A stretch of DNA of 29,284 bases from DASYAN01 sp036501345 (GCA_036501345.1 DASYAN010000016.1:1-29284); one strand, 5' to 3'. Shown: positions 1 through 8,814, counted from the stretch's first letter. The notes: generated by a model from the sequence alone, not told the origin. Made by a program: numbers and translations.

Positions 1-366
1 CGTTTTTCTAACTCCTTTATCAGCTTTAGCGTCTCCGTTGAACCAAGTTTCTCTGGTTCCCTAATGACGACTCTCTCGATATATTTAACGCCCAGACGCT
101 GGTTTTCCATTAGACTTCGATGTACTTGTACTTCTAAGTATAGAATTGGCATGTCATCGATACTCTTGAACTCGAGTGGATTCCAGGTGGTATGCTTAGA
201 GTGATTATCAGGATCTTTTACTGTCAATGGAAAAATGTTGTCAGTTGGATTGTCAATCGGATTTGCCCTTGCATTTAGCTCTTTGGAATTATCAGACTTT
301 ATGTGTACGGCTAAAAAAGAGTCACTCCCCATTACAGTCGAATATGCCTTAATAGAATCTTTTTTT
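1..366 (-). pseudogene. C-terminal continuation of the frameshifted gene, cut by the window edge
   Basis: Reading the minus strand in the frame offset by one base from the gene above gives an uninterrupted reading from the A7 run to position 1, about 120 codons. It begins Lys-Asp-Ser-Ile-Lys-Ala-Tyr and contains a Gly-Ser-Asp-Ser-Phe segment and later a PILYLEVQVH segment with mixed hydrophobic and charged composition typical of a folded domain. No start codon with a ribosome site was found near its beginning, so it reads as the rest of the upstream frame and not a separate gene. Either the gene is inactivated, or the A7 count is a sequencing error, or slippage restores the frame. Confidence 0.55.
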
Positions 367-1206
367 AAAGTAAATGGAAATATCACCAAAATAGTCTAGA
401 CAATCATTATTATCGCCATAGAGATCATGAGTTGCAATTACATGAATAGGGCGCAATATAGGAGATATTTCTAACGGATACCCAAAAAGCGCATTCTGGA
501 CTTTGGCTGTCCGTCTCTGCCAGCTCAAGCTCTTACCCTCCCACGTTGATCCAAAGCCCTCCTCTACCAGAATCTTATGAAGCTCGTCTGGCTTAACTCG
601 CCTACACAACTTCGCATTTGCAAGGTAATCTGAAGCAAGATGTGCAAGCTTATTACGAAGTTTCCTGCACTCTTTATCTATTATTTCTATGGCAACTTCA
701 CCTCCAAGACTCTTTTCTGCTCTCTCCTTCCAAATTTCTATGTTCTGCTCGTCCAAAGCCTCTGCTAGCTCTTTTAGCGGATGAAGATCTGCAACAGACT
801 TTGGCTGCCACTGATCTGCCGAGATGGAGCTAGGCTCTCCTTCCTTTGGGAATTTAATCTCTGAAAGCATATCAGAAGAAAATGCACGAGATGATTCCTT
901 GCCAAACATCATCTCATGCGCATGTTCAACAAATCTCTGCCATGGAGCCGATAAGGTGGTGTTTTGCCTTAGAGGCGATAAACCCTTCACATCTTGTTGT
1001 TTAAGAGCATCTTGTACTGGAGTTTTTGAATCCTTTGGACTCCCTTGCCAAACAGTTCTTTGTATTGAAGTATCTACAAGCCTGTTGCGACTAAATGTCT
1101 CTGGGTTGGGCATTGAGTTTGTGTCTTCGCTGTTTGCATTTTCGGCCTTCATGGCGTTTCTCTGGAGAAAATTAGTAAATGGTGAATGTTTAGCACCATT
1201 TCTCAT
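349..1206 (-). CDS. Unknown protein, N-terminal part of a frameshifted gene
   Basis: I do not recognise the function. The frame is open from an ATG at 1236, but the ATG at 1206 (residue 11 of the longer version) is preceded by AAGGAG at a 5-base distance, so I prefer it. The first ~140 residues are polar and probably disordered; about residues 150-215 are helical and charged; the last stretch contains a Tyr-Phe-Gly-Asp-Ile segment. The frame stops at 349 just after a run of seven A (T360-T366 on the plus strand). Losing one A would join it to a frame that stays open to position 1, so the visible stop is probably not the original C-terminus. GTCC array A lies about 310 bases upstream. The joined C-terminal part faintly recalls the C-terminal domain of some bacterial secreted toxins; that is an impression from memory and not a family call. 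Confidence 0.6.
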   Translation of the reverse strand: MRNGAKHSPFTNFLQRNAMKAENANSEDTNSMPNPETFSRNRLVDTSIQRTVWQGSPKDSKTPVQDALKQQDVKGLSPLRQNTTLSAPWQRFVEHAHEMMFGKESSRAFSSDMLSEIKFPKEGEPSSISADQWQPKSVADLHPLKELAEALDEQNIEIWKERAEKSLGGEVAIEIIDKECRKLRNKLAHLASDYLANAKLCRRVKPDELHKILVEEGFGSTWEGKSLSWQRRTAKVQNALFGYPLEISPILRPIHVIATHDLYGDNNDCLDYFGDISIYFKKRFY

Positions 1207-1277
1207 TATTCTCCTTCCAAGTTCTTTACGAAACATACATCCTCTTCTCTTAAGTTATAAAGTATTAAATTAGGGCT

Positions 1278-1375
1278 TACAGCGGTTCGTAAGAAGATTG
1301 AGCCTCTTTCTTTGCAGGACAAGGACGCTTTTTCTCACCTCATAGATGGGATCAAGACTCCCACGAACCGCTGTA
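1278..1375. repeat. 13-bp perfect inverted repeat with 72-bp spacer
   Basis: TACAGCGGTTCGT at 1278-1290 is matched by its exact reverse complement at 1363-1375. It lies in the 484-base gap between the divergent genes at 1206 and 1691. It could be the ends of a tiny decayed element or a protein-binding pair. No gene is supported between the arms, although one plus-strand frame stays open here for about 57 codons without a start codon. Confidence 0.5.
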
Positions 1376-1509
1376 GCATTGTAAATTTCGTCGGCGGGCC
1401 TAATAGGCCAAGAGACAAGCCATCATTTTGAACTTACGAGATCATTTCCTAACTTGTAGCAAGCTCTGCTACGAGGGAATTTCCTCTGCTAAGAATAACA
1501 AATGGGGAG

Positions 1510-1561
1510 AGACTTTTCCAGGACAGCTAGGGAACAACTTATAGGACAAAGGGAACAACTT
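1510..1561 (-). repeat. GTCC array A
   Basis: On the minus strand this stretch holds two copies of a TTGTTCCCT / TGTCCT pair. GGAC boxes on the plus strand start near 1521 and 1543 (22 bp apart) and GGGAAC boxes at 1530 and 1551 (21 bp apart). A TGGAAAAG tail faces the minus-strand gene starting at 1206. Spacing and tail match the other arrays in the window. The box ACGAAACACCCTC at 1591-1603 lies just outside it and recurs beside array G. Confidence 0.55.
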
Positions 1562-1690
1562 CGCTCAGAAAGGCTCTGTTTATCTGAGTTACGAAACACC
1601 CTCAGGACATTTCATAACCCAAAAAGAGGGGGGTTCAAAGTTTAAAGAAGTATAGAGCAGATATTAAAAATTAGTATGAGGATTGTAACT

Positions 1691-3166
1691 ATGAATTGGT
1701 ATGTTCACAAAGTTATGCCTACCATTATGCTGAGCGTTGTACTGACATTGGTCGGATGCACGAGCAGTACGTCATCTGTCGATGTCGCTAGCAAGGCAAC
1801 TCCTTCGCCATCAGTGGTGCAAATGTGGCTGACAACGCAGGATCGGCAAGATAAGCTCACGGCACAGGCACCAATTACACTTCAGAATGGACCAGCATCT
1901 CCTGCAATCGGCACATTGATTACGGTTGATCCTACACAGCACTTTCAGCGTATTACCGGCTTTGGGGCTGCCTTGACCGATAGTTCAGCTTATCTACTAG
2001 GTCAGCTTTCTCCTCAGCAACAAAAAGCGGCCATGCAGGCCTTATTTGATCCGCAGCAAGGGATTGGTCTTAGCGAGGTGCGCATTCCTATGGGAGCATC
2101 GGATTATACGGCTACTCCACCGGATAATCCTAGTCCGTATTCTTATGATGACTTGGCACCTGGCAGGACAGATCCTTCTCTGGCCCATTTTTCGATTGCT
2201 CACGATCGGACATACACGTTACCACTACTGATTGAGGCAAAGCGCATTAACCCGCAGATCACTACCATTGCCGCACCGTGGAGCCCTCCAGCTTGGATGA
2301 AGACCAACGACTCGATGGTTAGTGGCAGTATACGCAGTGACTCCTACAATGCACTGGCCCAATACTTTGTGCATTTCCTGCAGCAGTATCATTCAGCCGG
2401 AGTCTCGATCGATGAGATCACTCCTCAGAATGAGCCAGGCGAGATCAATCATGGTTATCCTAGTCTGGATATGTCTGGCAGTCAGGAAGCCTCATTTATC
2501 ACACAATATCTTGGACCAGCACTGGCTAAGGCAGGTCTAGATACAAAGATATTTGGGTGGGACAATGAATGGCTCTACTATCAGCAAGCGGAAGATCTTT
2601 TAAGCAATGCATCTGCACGCTCCTATCTTTCAGGGGTAGCTTGGCATTGCTACGGTGGTGATCCAGCAGTCATGGACAAGGTGCATACAGCCTATCCCTC
2701 CCTTGAACAAGAGGAGACAGAATGCTCCACTGGCCCTCATGGCATTGCACCTCTGAGTACATTTGAGGTTGCTCTCCAGTCTATCCAGCATTGGGCAAGT
2801 TCAGCACTCCTTTGGAATATCGCGCTTGATCCTTCTGGTGGTCCCAAAATCGGACAAGGATGCGCACAATGTGTAGGGCTCATGACCGTCGATGCCAAGC
2901 AAAATACAGCACAATTGACTGATGAGGCAATTCAGTTCGGGCATTTTAGTAAGTTTGTACATCCAGGTGCACTCCATATTGCAGCTACCAGCACGAATAA
3001 CAATGGTATAGAGAATGTTGCCTTTGAGAACCCTGATAAAACCCTGGCTATGGTTGTACGCAATAGCAGTTCTCAAGTGCAAACAATCATTGTGCAAACC
3101 TCGAATAAGACAAGCTTTACGAGTATATTACCTGCTGGTGCCATTGCGACATATACCTGGCCATAG
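1691..3166 (+). CDS. GH30-family secreted glycoside hydrolase, lipoprotein
   Basis: A glycoside hydrolase of family 30 (glucosylceramidase / endo-beta-1,6-glucanase group), expected to cut beta-linked glucans or glycosides outside the cell. Numbering from the upstream ATG at 1676: a hydrophobic signal segment ends in the lipobox LVGC (Cys28); the TIM barrel starts around ITGFGAALTDSSA (residue 93); SEVRIPMGASD and APWSPPAWMK are conserved barrel strands; TPQNEPG supplies the acid/base Glu253 and ETECSTG the likely nucleophile Glu349; the last ~75 residues form the usual beta-sandwich. I prefer the ATG at 1691 because GAGG lies 9 bases before it, and the 1676 ATG lacks a ribosome site. About 491 aa, a normal family length. 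It reads as a single gene. Substrate cannot be decided from sequence alone; a fungal-wall beta-1,6-glucan would fit a soil organism. Confidence 0.9.
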   Translation: MNWYVHKVMPTIMLSVVLTLVGCTSSTSSVDVASKATPSPSVVQMWLTTQDRQDKLTAQAPITLQNGPASPAIGTLITVDPTQHFQRITGFGAALTDSSAYLLGQLSPQQQKAAMQALFDPQQGIGLSEVRIPMGASDYTATPPDNPSPYSYDDLAPGRTDPSLAHFSIAHDRTYTLPLLIEAKRINPQITTIAAPWSPPAWMKTNDSMVSGSIRSDSYNALAQYFVHFLQQYHSAGVSIDEITPQNEPGEINHGYPSLDMSGSQEASFITQYLGPALAKAGLDTKIFGWDNEWLYYQQAEDLLSNASARSYLSGVAWHCYGGDPAVMDKVHTAYPSLEQEETECSTGPHGIAPLSTFEVALQSIQHWASSALLWNIALDPSGGPKIGQGCAQCVGLMTVDAKQNTAQLTDEAIQFGHFSKFVHPGALHIAATSTNNNGIENVAFENPDKTLAMVVRNSSSQVQTIIVQTSNKTSFTSILPAGAIATYTWP

Positions 3167-3205
3167 GCTTCGGTTTTCATTGCGTACCAGGGTCACCTCT
3201 TGTTT

Positions 3206-3250
3206 CATTCAAAGTGTCCCTGTTTTGCCATGGAAAAAACCTGACTTGTC
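3206..3250 (+). repeat. Degenerate GTCC array B
   Basis: GTGTCCCTG at 3214-3222 is followed by TGCCATGGAAAAAACCT at about 3226-3242, which aligns with the inner box and GGAAAAAACCT tail of array G. Only one good box remains. It lies about 220 bases before the truncated NACHT gene and points toward it. The rest of the 3167-3462 gap has no supported gene. Confidence 0.35.
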
Positions 3251-3462
3251 AGTTATGCTTATTGAAAATGCAAAGCTATCAACTCGGGTGGTAGAACGCC
3301 ATTAATACCAACTCGTGTTCCAGCAGGCAATTTTCAAATGCGGAAACGCAGTCGTTGGACAGAGTTCCTACTAGCAGAGACAGACCAGTCTAAGGATACA
3401 AAACAATCAACAAGCATCAGTACAAGCATACAGGCCCATCCTTATCAGTCCTGATCGATGAA

Positions 3463-5100
3463 ATGGTTCAGCCACTCACCACCGAGCAGATTGATGACTA
3501 TCTCGAGGCTGCAGGTCCCTCGCTTGCAGCTGTACGTACTGTTTTGCAGCAAAATCAGGTGCTGCGCGAACTTGCAGCCTCTCCTTCGATGCTCAATATA
3601 CTGACACCAACCTATCGAGATGCTTCAATACAAGCTTTGCCTACCAGTGGATCAGCAGAAGAACAACAGCGTCAGATCTTTGCCAGCTACACTGATCGCA
3701 TGCTGTCCACAAACGAGACAAATCAGCGTACAAATTCACAACAGATGCTGTCCTGGTTAAGCTGGCTGGCTCGACAAATGCAGCAGCAAGGCCAAACCAT
3801 CTTTTATGTAGAGCAACTCCAACCAAGCTGGCTTTCTCGTGATCGTCTAATACCAATGTATGAACTATTGGCCATCCGCTTGCCTAGCATACTCATGGGT
3901 ATGCTTCTCAATACCGCCCTCTATAAACTGTTTTTTGGGGATAGCCTCACTAACCTCATCCTCTGTCTCTTCTTAGGAGCACTATTGGGAGGAATTTCGA
4001 GTCGAGGCTGCAAAGTCTGCCAACCCTCAGGACGGGCAAGGAAGACAGAAAATCCTTCCTGGCAGTCGGTTTTGCAACGGCTGGGGGTAGGAACTTTTAT
4101 AAGCACTTGCATCGCACTGGCCATAGGGCTACACATTGAATCAAGATTTGCGCTGTGCCTTGGAGTCTTTACCTTCCTTCTTCACATACTCCTGAGGACA
4201 AGCAGTCCAGCAAATGCATCATCCGCTCTACCGCAAGAGTTGAGCATCTCTCTCCAGCGATGTCTCATGAGGAGAATAAGAATAGCAGGCTATAACGGAC
4301 TTCTAGCTGCCCTACTAGTTGGGCTAAGCTACGGACTAAGCTACGGACTGGCTACAGGGCTAAGCTACGAACTAAGCTACGGACTGGCCTTCGGACTAGC
4401 TGGAGGTTTATTGAGTATGCTCTTAATTGGAAGCAGCCCAGACATCCAGCCGGTGGATCGGCTTGTCTGGTCATGGAAAAGTCTGAAAAAGAGCCTCTCT
4501 TTAGAACGGCATAGAGATACAGCTTTACTAGGCTTCCTGCTCATCACACTGGGTGTAGGACTGAGCTACGGACTGAACTATGGGCTGAGCTACGGGCTCA
4601 TTGGAGGACTGAGCTATTGGCTCCTGGGTGGACTTTTTAAGGGAACATCGAGTGAAGCGGAACACCGACAGCAAGCCATCGCCAATCAAGAGATCCGTTG
4701 TTCTCTCTCCAATGGATTCATACTGGGATTTGTCAGCGCTATCATCGTTGGATTGATCTCCTTCTCAAGTATAGGGCTAATGATAGAACTGAGCTATGGA
4801 CTGAGCCGTGGACTAAGCTACGAACTGAGATACGGACTGCATAACTGGTTGAGCATTGGGCTAATAATGGGACTAAGTATAGGATGGCTGGCAGCACTGC
4901 TCAATGGGGGATTAGCCTATCTGCGACATTATATCCTGCGTTTCCTGCTCTGGCGGGAAGGATCAATCCCCTGGCGATTTCCTCAATTTCTGGACGAAGC
5001 AACACATCATATGCTGCTGCGCAAAGTCGGGCATGGCTATATGTTCATCAATCAACCGTTCCTCGACTATGTCGCATCTCTTGATCTACTCTCTTCATAA
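3463..5100 (+). CDS. C-terminal part of a NACHT/STAND membrane protein (5'-truncated)
   Basis: The N-terminus (PLTTEQIDDYLEAAG, then a Leu-rich segment with SPSMLNILTPTY) is what normally follows the NTPase core of Chloroflexota/cyanobacterial NACHT proteins. The P-loop and Walker B are absent. An in-frame stop lies at 3391 and no ribosome site precedes the ATG, so this is probably the remnant of a longer gene. Residues about 130-180 and 205-240 are membrane segments. Three blocks (about 285-330, 365-395 and 440-475) consist of tandem Gly-Leu-Ser-Tyr tetrads predicted to lie in the membrane. The end (WREGSIPWRFPQFLDEA ... GHGYMFINQPFLDYVA) is the conserved tail of these proteins. The family senses signals through NTP-dependent oligomerisation, and some members defend against phage. 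Without the NTPase this copy is unlikely to switch. Confidence 0.7.
   Translation: MVQPLTTEQIDDYLEAAGPSLAAVRTVLQQNQVLRELAASPSMLNILTPTYRDASIQALPTSGSAEEQQRQIFASYTDRMLSTNETNQRTNSQQMLSWLSWLARQMQQQGQTIFYVEQLQPSWLSRDRLIPMYELLAIRLPSILMGMLLNTALYKLFFGDSLTNLILCLFLGALLGGISSRGCKVCQPSGRARKTENPSWQSVLQRLGVGTFISTCIALAIGLHIESRFALCLGVFTFLLHILLRTSSPANASSALPQELSISLQRCLMRRIRIAGYNGLLAALLVGLSYGLSYGLATGLSYELSYGLAFGLAGGLLSMLLIGSSPDIQPVDRLVWSWKSLKKSLSLERHRDTALLGFLLITLGVGLSYGLNYGLSYGLIGGLSYWLLGGLFKGTSSEAEHRQQAIANQEIRCSLSNGFILGFVSAIIVGLISFSSIGLMIELSYGLSRGLSYELRYGLHNWLSIGLIMGLSIGWLAALLNGGLAYLRHYILRFLLWREGSIPWRFPQFLDEATHHMLLRKVGHGYMFINQPFLDYVASLDLLSS
4318..4398 (+). repeat. 12-bp tandem repeats coding for GLSY tetrads
   Basis: Near-identical 12-base units of the type GGACTAAGCTAC run head to tail here, again around 4558-4620 and around 4788-4850, each encoding Gly-Leu-Ser-Tyr variants. 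The unit is a multiple of three, so gain or loss of copies keeps the frame and changes only the length of the membrane segment. Confidence 0.75.
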
Positions 5101-5520
5101 TTTACCGCTTAATATTATATTTCCTGATACTTAACATGTTTTGTCTATTTTTGTCCAAAAACAACAGGACTATAAAATAGTATTCCAATTTGTAAAATAC
5201 CTTAAGATCACTCATTTATTGCCAAGATATACCATTTTTCCCTAGAAAACCTCCCTAGCTGGGTATTCTTATAGCAGTTGACCAAAAGTTGGACTTCCTT
5301 TGGGGTATTCTCTTCTCTCGGGGGAGCGTCTTGACTTTGGCATATGCAATTTCAAAAGGCACATCATGTTTTCGTTGTGGGGGAAGTAGTTTCTCAGGAC
5401 ACTGGCTTGAGGACCAGAAAGTGATGTACCTGTATTCATCGTAGCACAAATGCTGCAGCATGGCAAAAAAACGAGATGTTTTTAGAAACGTGTTGTCCAT
5501 TGCTGAGCACAAAAAGAAGC

Positions 5521-5577
5521 TCTGTCCCATCAAGCTGTCCACTTTTGGGGGCAAGATGTCCGCTTTGTCCCTTGGAA
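5521..5577 (+). repeat. GTCC array C
   Basis: Boxes GTCCA (5537), GTCCG (5558) and GTCCC (5567) are spaced 21 and 9 bp and followed by CTTGGAAA; a further GTCCC lies at 5523. This is the same 21-9 spacing as arrays F and G. It lies 60 bases before the ATG at 5636 and points toward it. The rest of the 5101-5635 gap is A+T-rich with no supported gene; minus-strand open frames here merely read through the array. Confidence 0.65.
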
Positions 5578-5635
5578 ATGAGTCGTTTGTTGGGTACAGT
5601 TGAGAGTGGTACTTGTTTTGAGTAAGGAGAAGAAA

Positions 5636-7006
5636 ATGTCTGGTGATACAAGAGATGTTCCGATAGACCTAACTAAAGAATCAGAGAGAAGTGCCAGTCC
5701 CCATATTGACGAGACTAGACGCAGAGCACAGACGTATGAACGAGAGGGACGTCAGCAGCAAGAAAGCAGACAGCCATCAGACAGGGAACGTCTACAACAA
5801 ATTATAGCTGTTCTGAATGAGCGAGGAAGAAAAGATGAACAGTATGGTAGTGCACAAGCATGCATACCTGAAAATTATGGAGCTACCCCTACCCCTGCAA
5901 CTGACAGAATATTGAAAGCAGACAGAGATCTTGATGAGCAAAATTATACACCTTCTCAGCGAAACAGGTATTTTGTCCAATTCGTTTCTAGAGAGCAGTT
6001 TAGACTCCTCAAAAAAGAGATGCTAATTATGGACCAACTAGCAGACCAACTAAGAGATCATGACGTGTGGAAAGGTGGACAAGAGTTTCAACGTGCTATG
6101 AATACAGAAGTTGGTCCGCCGCAAAAAAGACAGAGAGTGGACACACCTGTAGCAGGCCCTTCTCACGAAAAAAAATTGTATAGCGAGGAGCCGATCATGG
6201 ACCGCAGAGGAAAGCCTCATCCTGAACTTAGTTTCAGGATAGCGCGCACAGCCGAACTAAACGAACCACATAAAAATGAGTCAGGATTTCATTTTACTTT
6301 TGGAGAAATTCAGGTACACGCCCCTTGGCGCATCAAGGAGTTAGATACGAACCACTATCATCAGAACAAGCAGCTGGCAGATCTATTAAATAAATACACG
6401 TCCGTAGATGTAACAAAAGAAGCCGTAGGGCTTCTTTTGCGCACGCAGAGTGAAACATCAAAACGAGACTTGAGACCGTGGTCTATCGAGGTTATTCCAC
6501 AAGACCCTTCTTCTCGACCTGTAGAAATAAGGCCCACCGCTCCCCCAAGAAAGCCAAAAGCACCAAGCAGGCGAAAAGAAACAAGCGAGCGAAAAGAAAC
6601 AAGCGAGTCAAAAGCACCAAGTGCATCACTGATACCTATGCAGCACGAAACACAACTTGGTGAGCCCTCTACGAGCCAGATCATTGATACTCAAAAAGAT
6701 CTTGATATGGAAACATTTTTAGACAAAACTACCTTAGGTAGCAAAATAACCGCGCCAGGACTACTTGAAGCAAAACAGGCTTATAAACACTTAAATGATG
6801 GTAAAGCAAAAGCAAACCATCATCACCTATACAATAATTTAAAAGTACTAAGGAATTACAGCCTACAATATAGCAGCACTACTGAAGAAGCTGAAGCTAT
6901 TGCAGCATACAAAGAAATTAAACGCGAATATGTAAATGGTGAATACGATGACACGCCCGAGGTCAAGGAGCGATGCAAAAGGCTGGGTTTCCCTTTCGCG
7001 CAATAA
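5636..7006 (+). CDS. Orphan charged protein with NLS-like and SIM-like motifs
   Basis: No recognised domain. The ATG at 5636 has AAGGAGA five bases upstream, which is why I reject the TTG at 5600; this gives 456 aa. Visible features: VPIDLT at residues 8-13, followed by acidic and serine residues, resembles a SUMO-interaction motif; PPQKRQRVD at 161-169 resembles a monopartite nuclear localisation signal of the c-Myc type; 280-350 is a Pro/Lys/Ser-rich linker containing a short RKETSE tandem; 355-456 looks folded and helical with a His-rich patch. No signal peptide or membrane segment. Array C lies directly upstream. The motifs may be chance in a charged disordered protein. Function unknown. 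Confidence 0.7.
   Translation: MSGDTRDVPIDLTKESERSASPHIDETRRRAQTYEREGRQQQESRQPSDRERLQQIIAVLNERGRKDEQYGSAQACIPENYGATPTPATDRILKADRDLDEQNYTPSQRNRYFVQFVSREQFRLLKKEMLIMDQLADQLRDHDVWKGGQEFQRAMNTEVGPPQKRQRVDTPVAGPSHEKKLYSEEPIMDRRGKPHPELSFRIARTAELNEPHKNESGFHFTFGEIQVHAPWRIKELDTNHYHQNKQLADLLNKYTSVDVTKEAVGLLLRTQSETSKRDLRPWSIEVIPQDPSSRPVEIRPTAPPRKPKAPSRRKETSERKETSESKAPSASLIPMQHETQLGEPSTSQIIDTQKDLDMETFLDKTTLGSKITAPGLLEAKQAYKHLNDGKAKANHHHLYNNLKVLRNYSLQYSSTTEEAEAIAAYKEIKREYVNGEYDDTPEVKERCKRLGFPFAQ
6571..6606 (+). repeat. 18-bp exact tandem duplication inside the orphan gene
   Basis: GCGAAAAGAAACAAGCGA occurs twice in a row, encoding a repeated RKETSE-type hexapeptide. The flanks also share AAAAGCACCAAG on both sides, which points to recent slippage or duplication in a disordered linker. 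Confidence 0.85.
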
Positions 7007-7079
7007 TAACGCTCTTCTTATTTTACTCTTTTCGCTGTTCATGCAAGCTTGGCAACGATATCATCATCGGTGAGTAGAG

Positions 7080-7277
7080 TGTAAATCATTTTATTGCGTG
7101 GGCGGAAATTTGATAATTAAGTGGGCGGCAAAACGAGCAATAGGATAGAAGAACGCTTTTATTCATCATCGGAAGAGAGCTTGTTCCGCTCTGCTGGCCG
7201 TTTCTGGCTTCCTGTGAACTCGCCCATTTAATTATCAATTTTCTTCAGAATCCGCCCATTTAATGCCAAAATTTACA
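7080..7277. mobile_element. MITE-like inverted-repeat element (198 bp)
   Basis: The left end starts TGTAAAT and the right end finishes ATTTACA. Behind each end lie two subterminal copies of a (G)TGGGCG box: 7098-7105 and 7121-7128 on the left, and the reverse complement at about 7221 and 7252 on the right. TTGATAATTAA also recurs in inverted orientation (about 7110-7120 and 7228-7238). No open frame fits inside and I see no target duplication. TGT...ACA ends with repeated subterminal sites suggest a non-autonomous element of an IS21- or Tn7-like type, which is inference. Confidence 0.65.
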
Positions 7278-7359
7278 CTTGGGCTTCCGACTCAAGACCG
7301 CAGGTGGTAAAATCAAAAGAAGTCGCTACGGGAAACTTTATGTAAGAGGAAGAAGATGC

Positions 7360-8814
7360 ATGGCAAATATCTCTGAGCAATTTTACACAGAACTGAGTCT
7401 CATAGTTGGAAATGATAGCATAGAGTGTCAAGTACAATTTTTCCCACATAATAACTCTGATGCCACATCTCAACACCCTTTAACTAACACCGTCGTTTAT
7501 CCGCGCACGACTCAACAGGTGAGTGATCTTCTGCGCTTGGCACATCAGCATGCACTGCCAATTGTTGCACGGGGGAGCGGCACGAGCCTCACCGGAAGTA
7601 GCACTCCAACTCAAGGAGAACTCGTGCTCAATCTTACACGTATGAATCGCATTCTTGAGATTGATCCGCAGACCTCCACAGCGAGCGTTGAGGCGGGAGT
7701 GATCAATGGAGACCTGCAGCATGCCCTTGAACCGTTGGGATTATTTTATCCGCCCGACCCCGCCAGCCTGATGCAGTGTTCACTTGGCGGAAATGTTGCC
7801 TGTAATGCTGGTGGGCCACGCTGTCTCAAGTATGGCGTCACCAAGGATTATGTGCTAGGTATGACAGTCGTGCTAGCCGATGGTCGCATCCTCCATCTCG
7901 GTGGAAAAGTGCTCAAAAGCGCAGTAGGCTATCAGCTCATGCAACTCTTCATTGGCTCCGAAGGAACGCTTGGAGTAATCACAGAACTTATCTTGCGCTT
8001 GCTTCCCCGCCCACAGGCATACGCGACGGCAGCAGTCTTCTTCGCTGATTTGGACCAAGCAAGTCAGACCGTGACTGCGCTCTTTTCCCATGGCCTGCTC
8101 CCAGCAGCCGTAGAATTGATGGATGCAGTGACACTCCGTGCGGTTGAATACAATCTGCCGACAGGCCTATCAGCAGAAACAGGGGCCTTGCTTCTCATTG
8201 AGCAAGATGGCTATGATCAGACTGCTGTCCAGCGCGAAATACTGACCATTGAGCAGCTATGCCATGAGAATGGAGCAATACAGGTGCAGGTAGCAATCAA
8301 TCAGGAAGAACGGGAAGGATTATGGAAAACGCGCCGAGCCGCATCCGATGCATTAACCCGCATTCGCCCTAACAAGCTGGGAGAGGATATCGTCGTGCCT
8401 CGCAGCCAAATTCCTGAGATGGTACGCCGCATTAACCAGATCTCTAAGCAGTTTTGCCTGCTCATCGCCGTCTTTGGGCATGCCGGAGATGGAAACCTGC
8501 ACCCCAATATCCTCTTTGATCAGCAACAGGCAGGTCAGCAAGAGCTGGTAGAACAAGCAGCAGCAGCCATCTTTCAAGCAGCCCTCGACCTCGGAGGCAC
8601 ATTGAGTGGCGAGCATGGCATTGGCCTCCTCAAACGGGAGTTCTTGCCTGACGCTTTAGAAGAAGACGTTATAGTAATGATGAAAGGCATCAAGCAACTC
8701 TTTGATCCAGCCGGGCTGCTCAATCCAGGCAAGATCTTTCCCACACACGATAGAAAGCAGCAACAAGGGTGGCTTATCCAGTTACCTGCAAAGGATCATC
8801 TCGTTACAGGATAG
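7360..8814 (+). CDS. FAD-linked oxidase, glycolate oxidase GlcD-like
   Basis: Flavoprotein of the glycolate / D-lactate dehydrogenase family, oxidising a 2-hydroxyacid to the 2-oxoacid with FAD. Numbered from the ATG at 7360 (484 aa; GAGGA about 8 bases upstream; the longer frame from 7279 starts at the edge of the MITE and is less likely). The FAD-binding PCMH domain contains ARGSGTSLTG (70-79) and GGNVACNAGG (143-152). The C-terminal oxidase domain contains HAGDGNLHP (374-382), SGEHGIGLLKR (416-426) and NPGKIF (455-460). Length and motif order match GlcD. No GlcE or GlcF partner is adjacent, so it may work as a single subunit or with a distant iron-sulfur partner. The exact substrate is not decidable here. 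Confidence 0.9.
   Translation: MANISEQFYTELSLIVGNDSIECQVQFFPHNNSDATSQHPLTNTVVYPRTTQQVSDLLRLAHQHALPIVARGSGTSLTGSSTPTQGELVLNLTRMNRILEIDPQTSTASVEAGVINGDLQHALEPLGLFYPPDPASLMQCSLGGNVACNAGGPRCLKYGVTKDYVLGMTVVLADGRILHLGGKVLKSAVGYQLMQLFIGSEGTLGVITELILRLLPRPQAYATAAVFFADLDQASQTVTALFSHGLLPAAVELMDAVTLRAVEYNLPTGLSAETGALLLIEQDGYDQTAVQREILTIEQLCHENGAIQVQVAINQEEREGLWKTRRAASDALTRIRPNKLGEDIVVPRSQIPEMVRRINQISKQFCLLIAVFGHAGDGNLHPNILFDQQQAGQQELVEQAAAAIFQAALDLGGTLSGEHGIGLLKREFLPDALEEDVIVMMKGIKQLFDPAGLLNPGKIFPTHDRKQQQGWLIQLPAKDHLVTG

Noticed and set aside
824..1273. 149-codon plus-strand frame opposite the first gene
   Set aside because: It is antisense to a better frame with a ribosome site, and the composition is irregular.
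1259..1434. Plus-strand open stretch with protein-like composition but no start codon
   Set aside because: Could be a gene fossil, but nothing confirms it and it spans the inverted repeat at 1278-1375.
3241..3450. Open plus-strand stretch between the GH30 gene and the NACHT remnant
   Set aside because: No start with a ribosome site; it may be a relic of the missing N-terminal part of the NACHT gene, but no NTPase motif is visible in any frame.
5255..5651. Three overlapping minus-strand open frames upstream of the 456-aa gene
   Set aside because: No convincing ribosome site, no recognisable protein, and overlap with array C.
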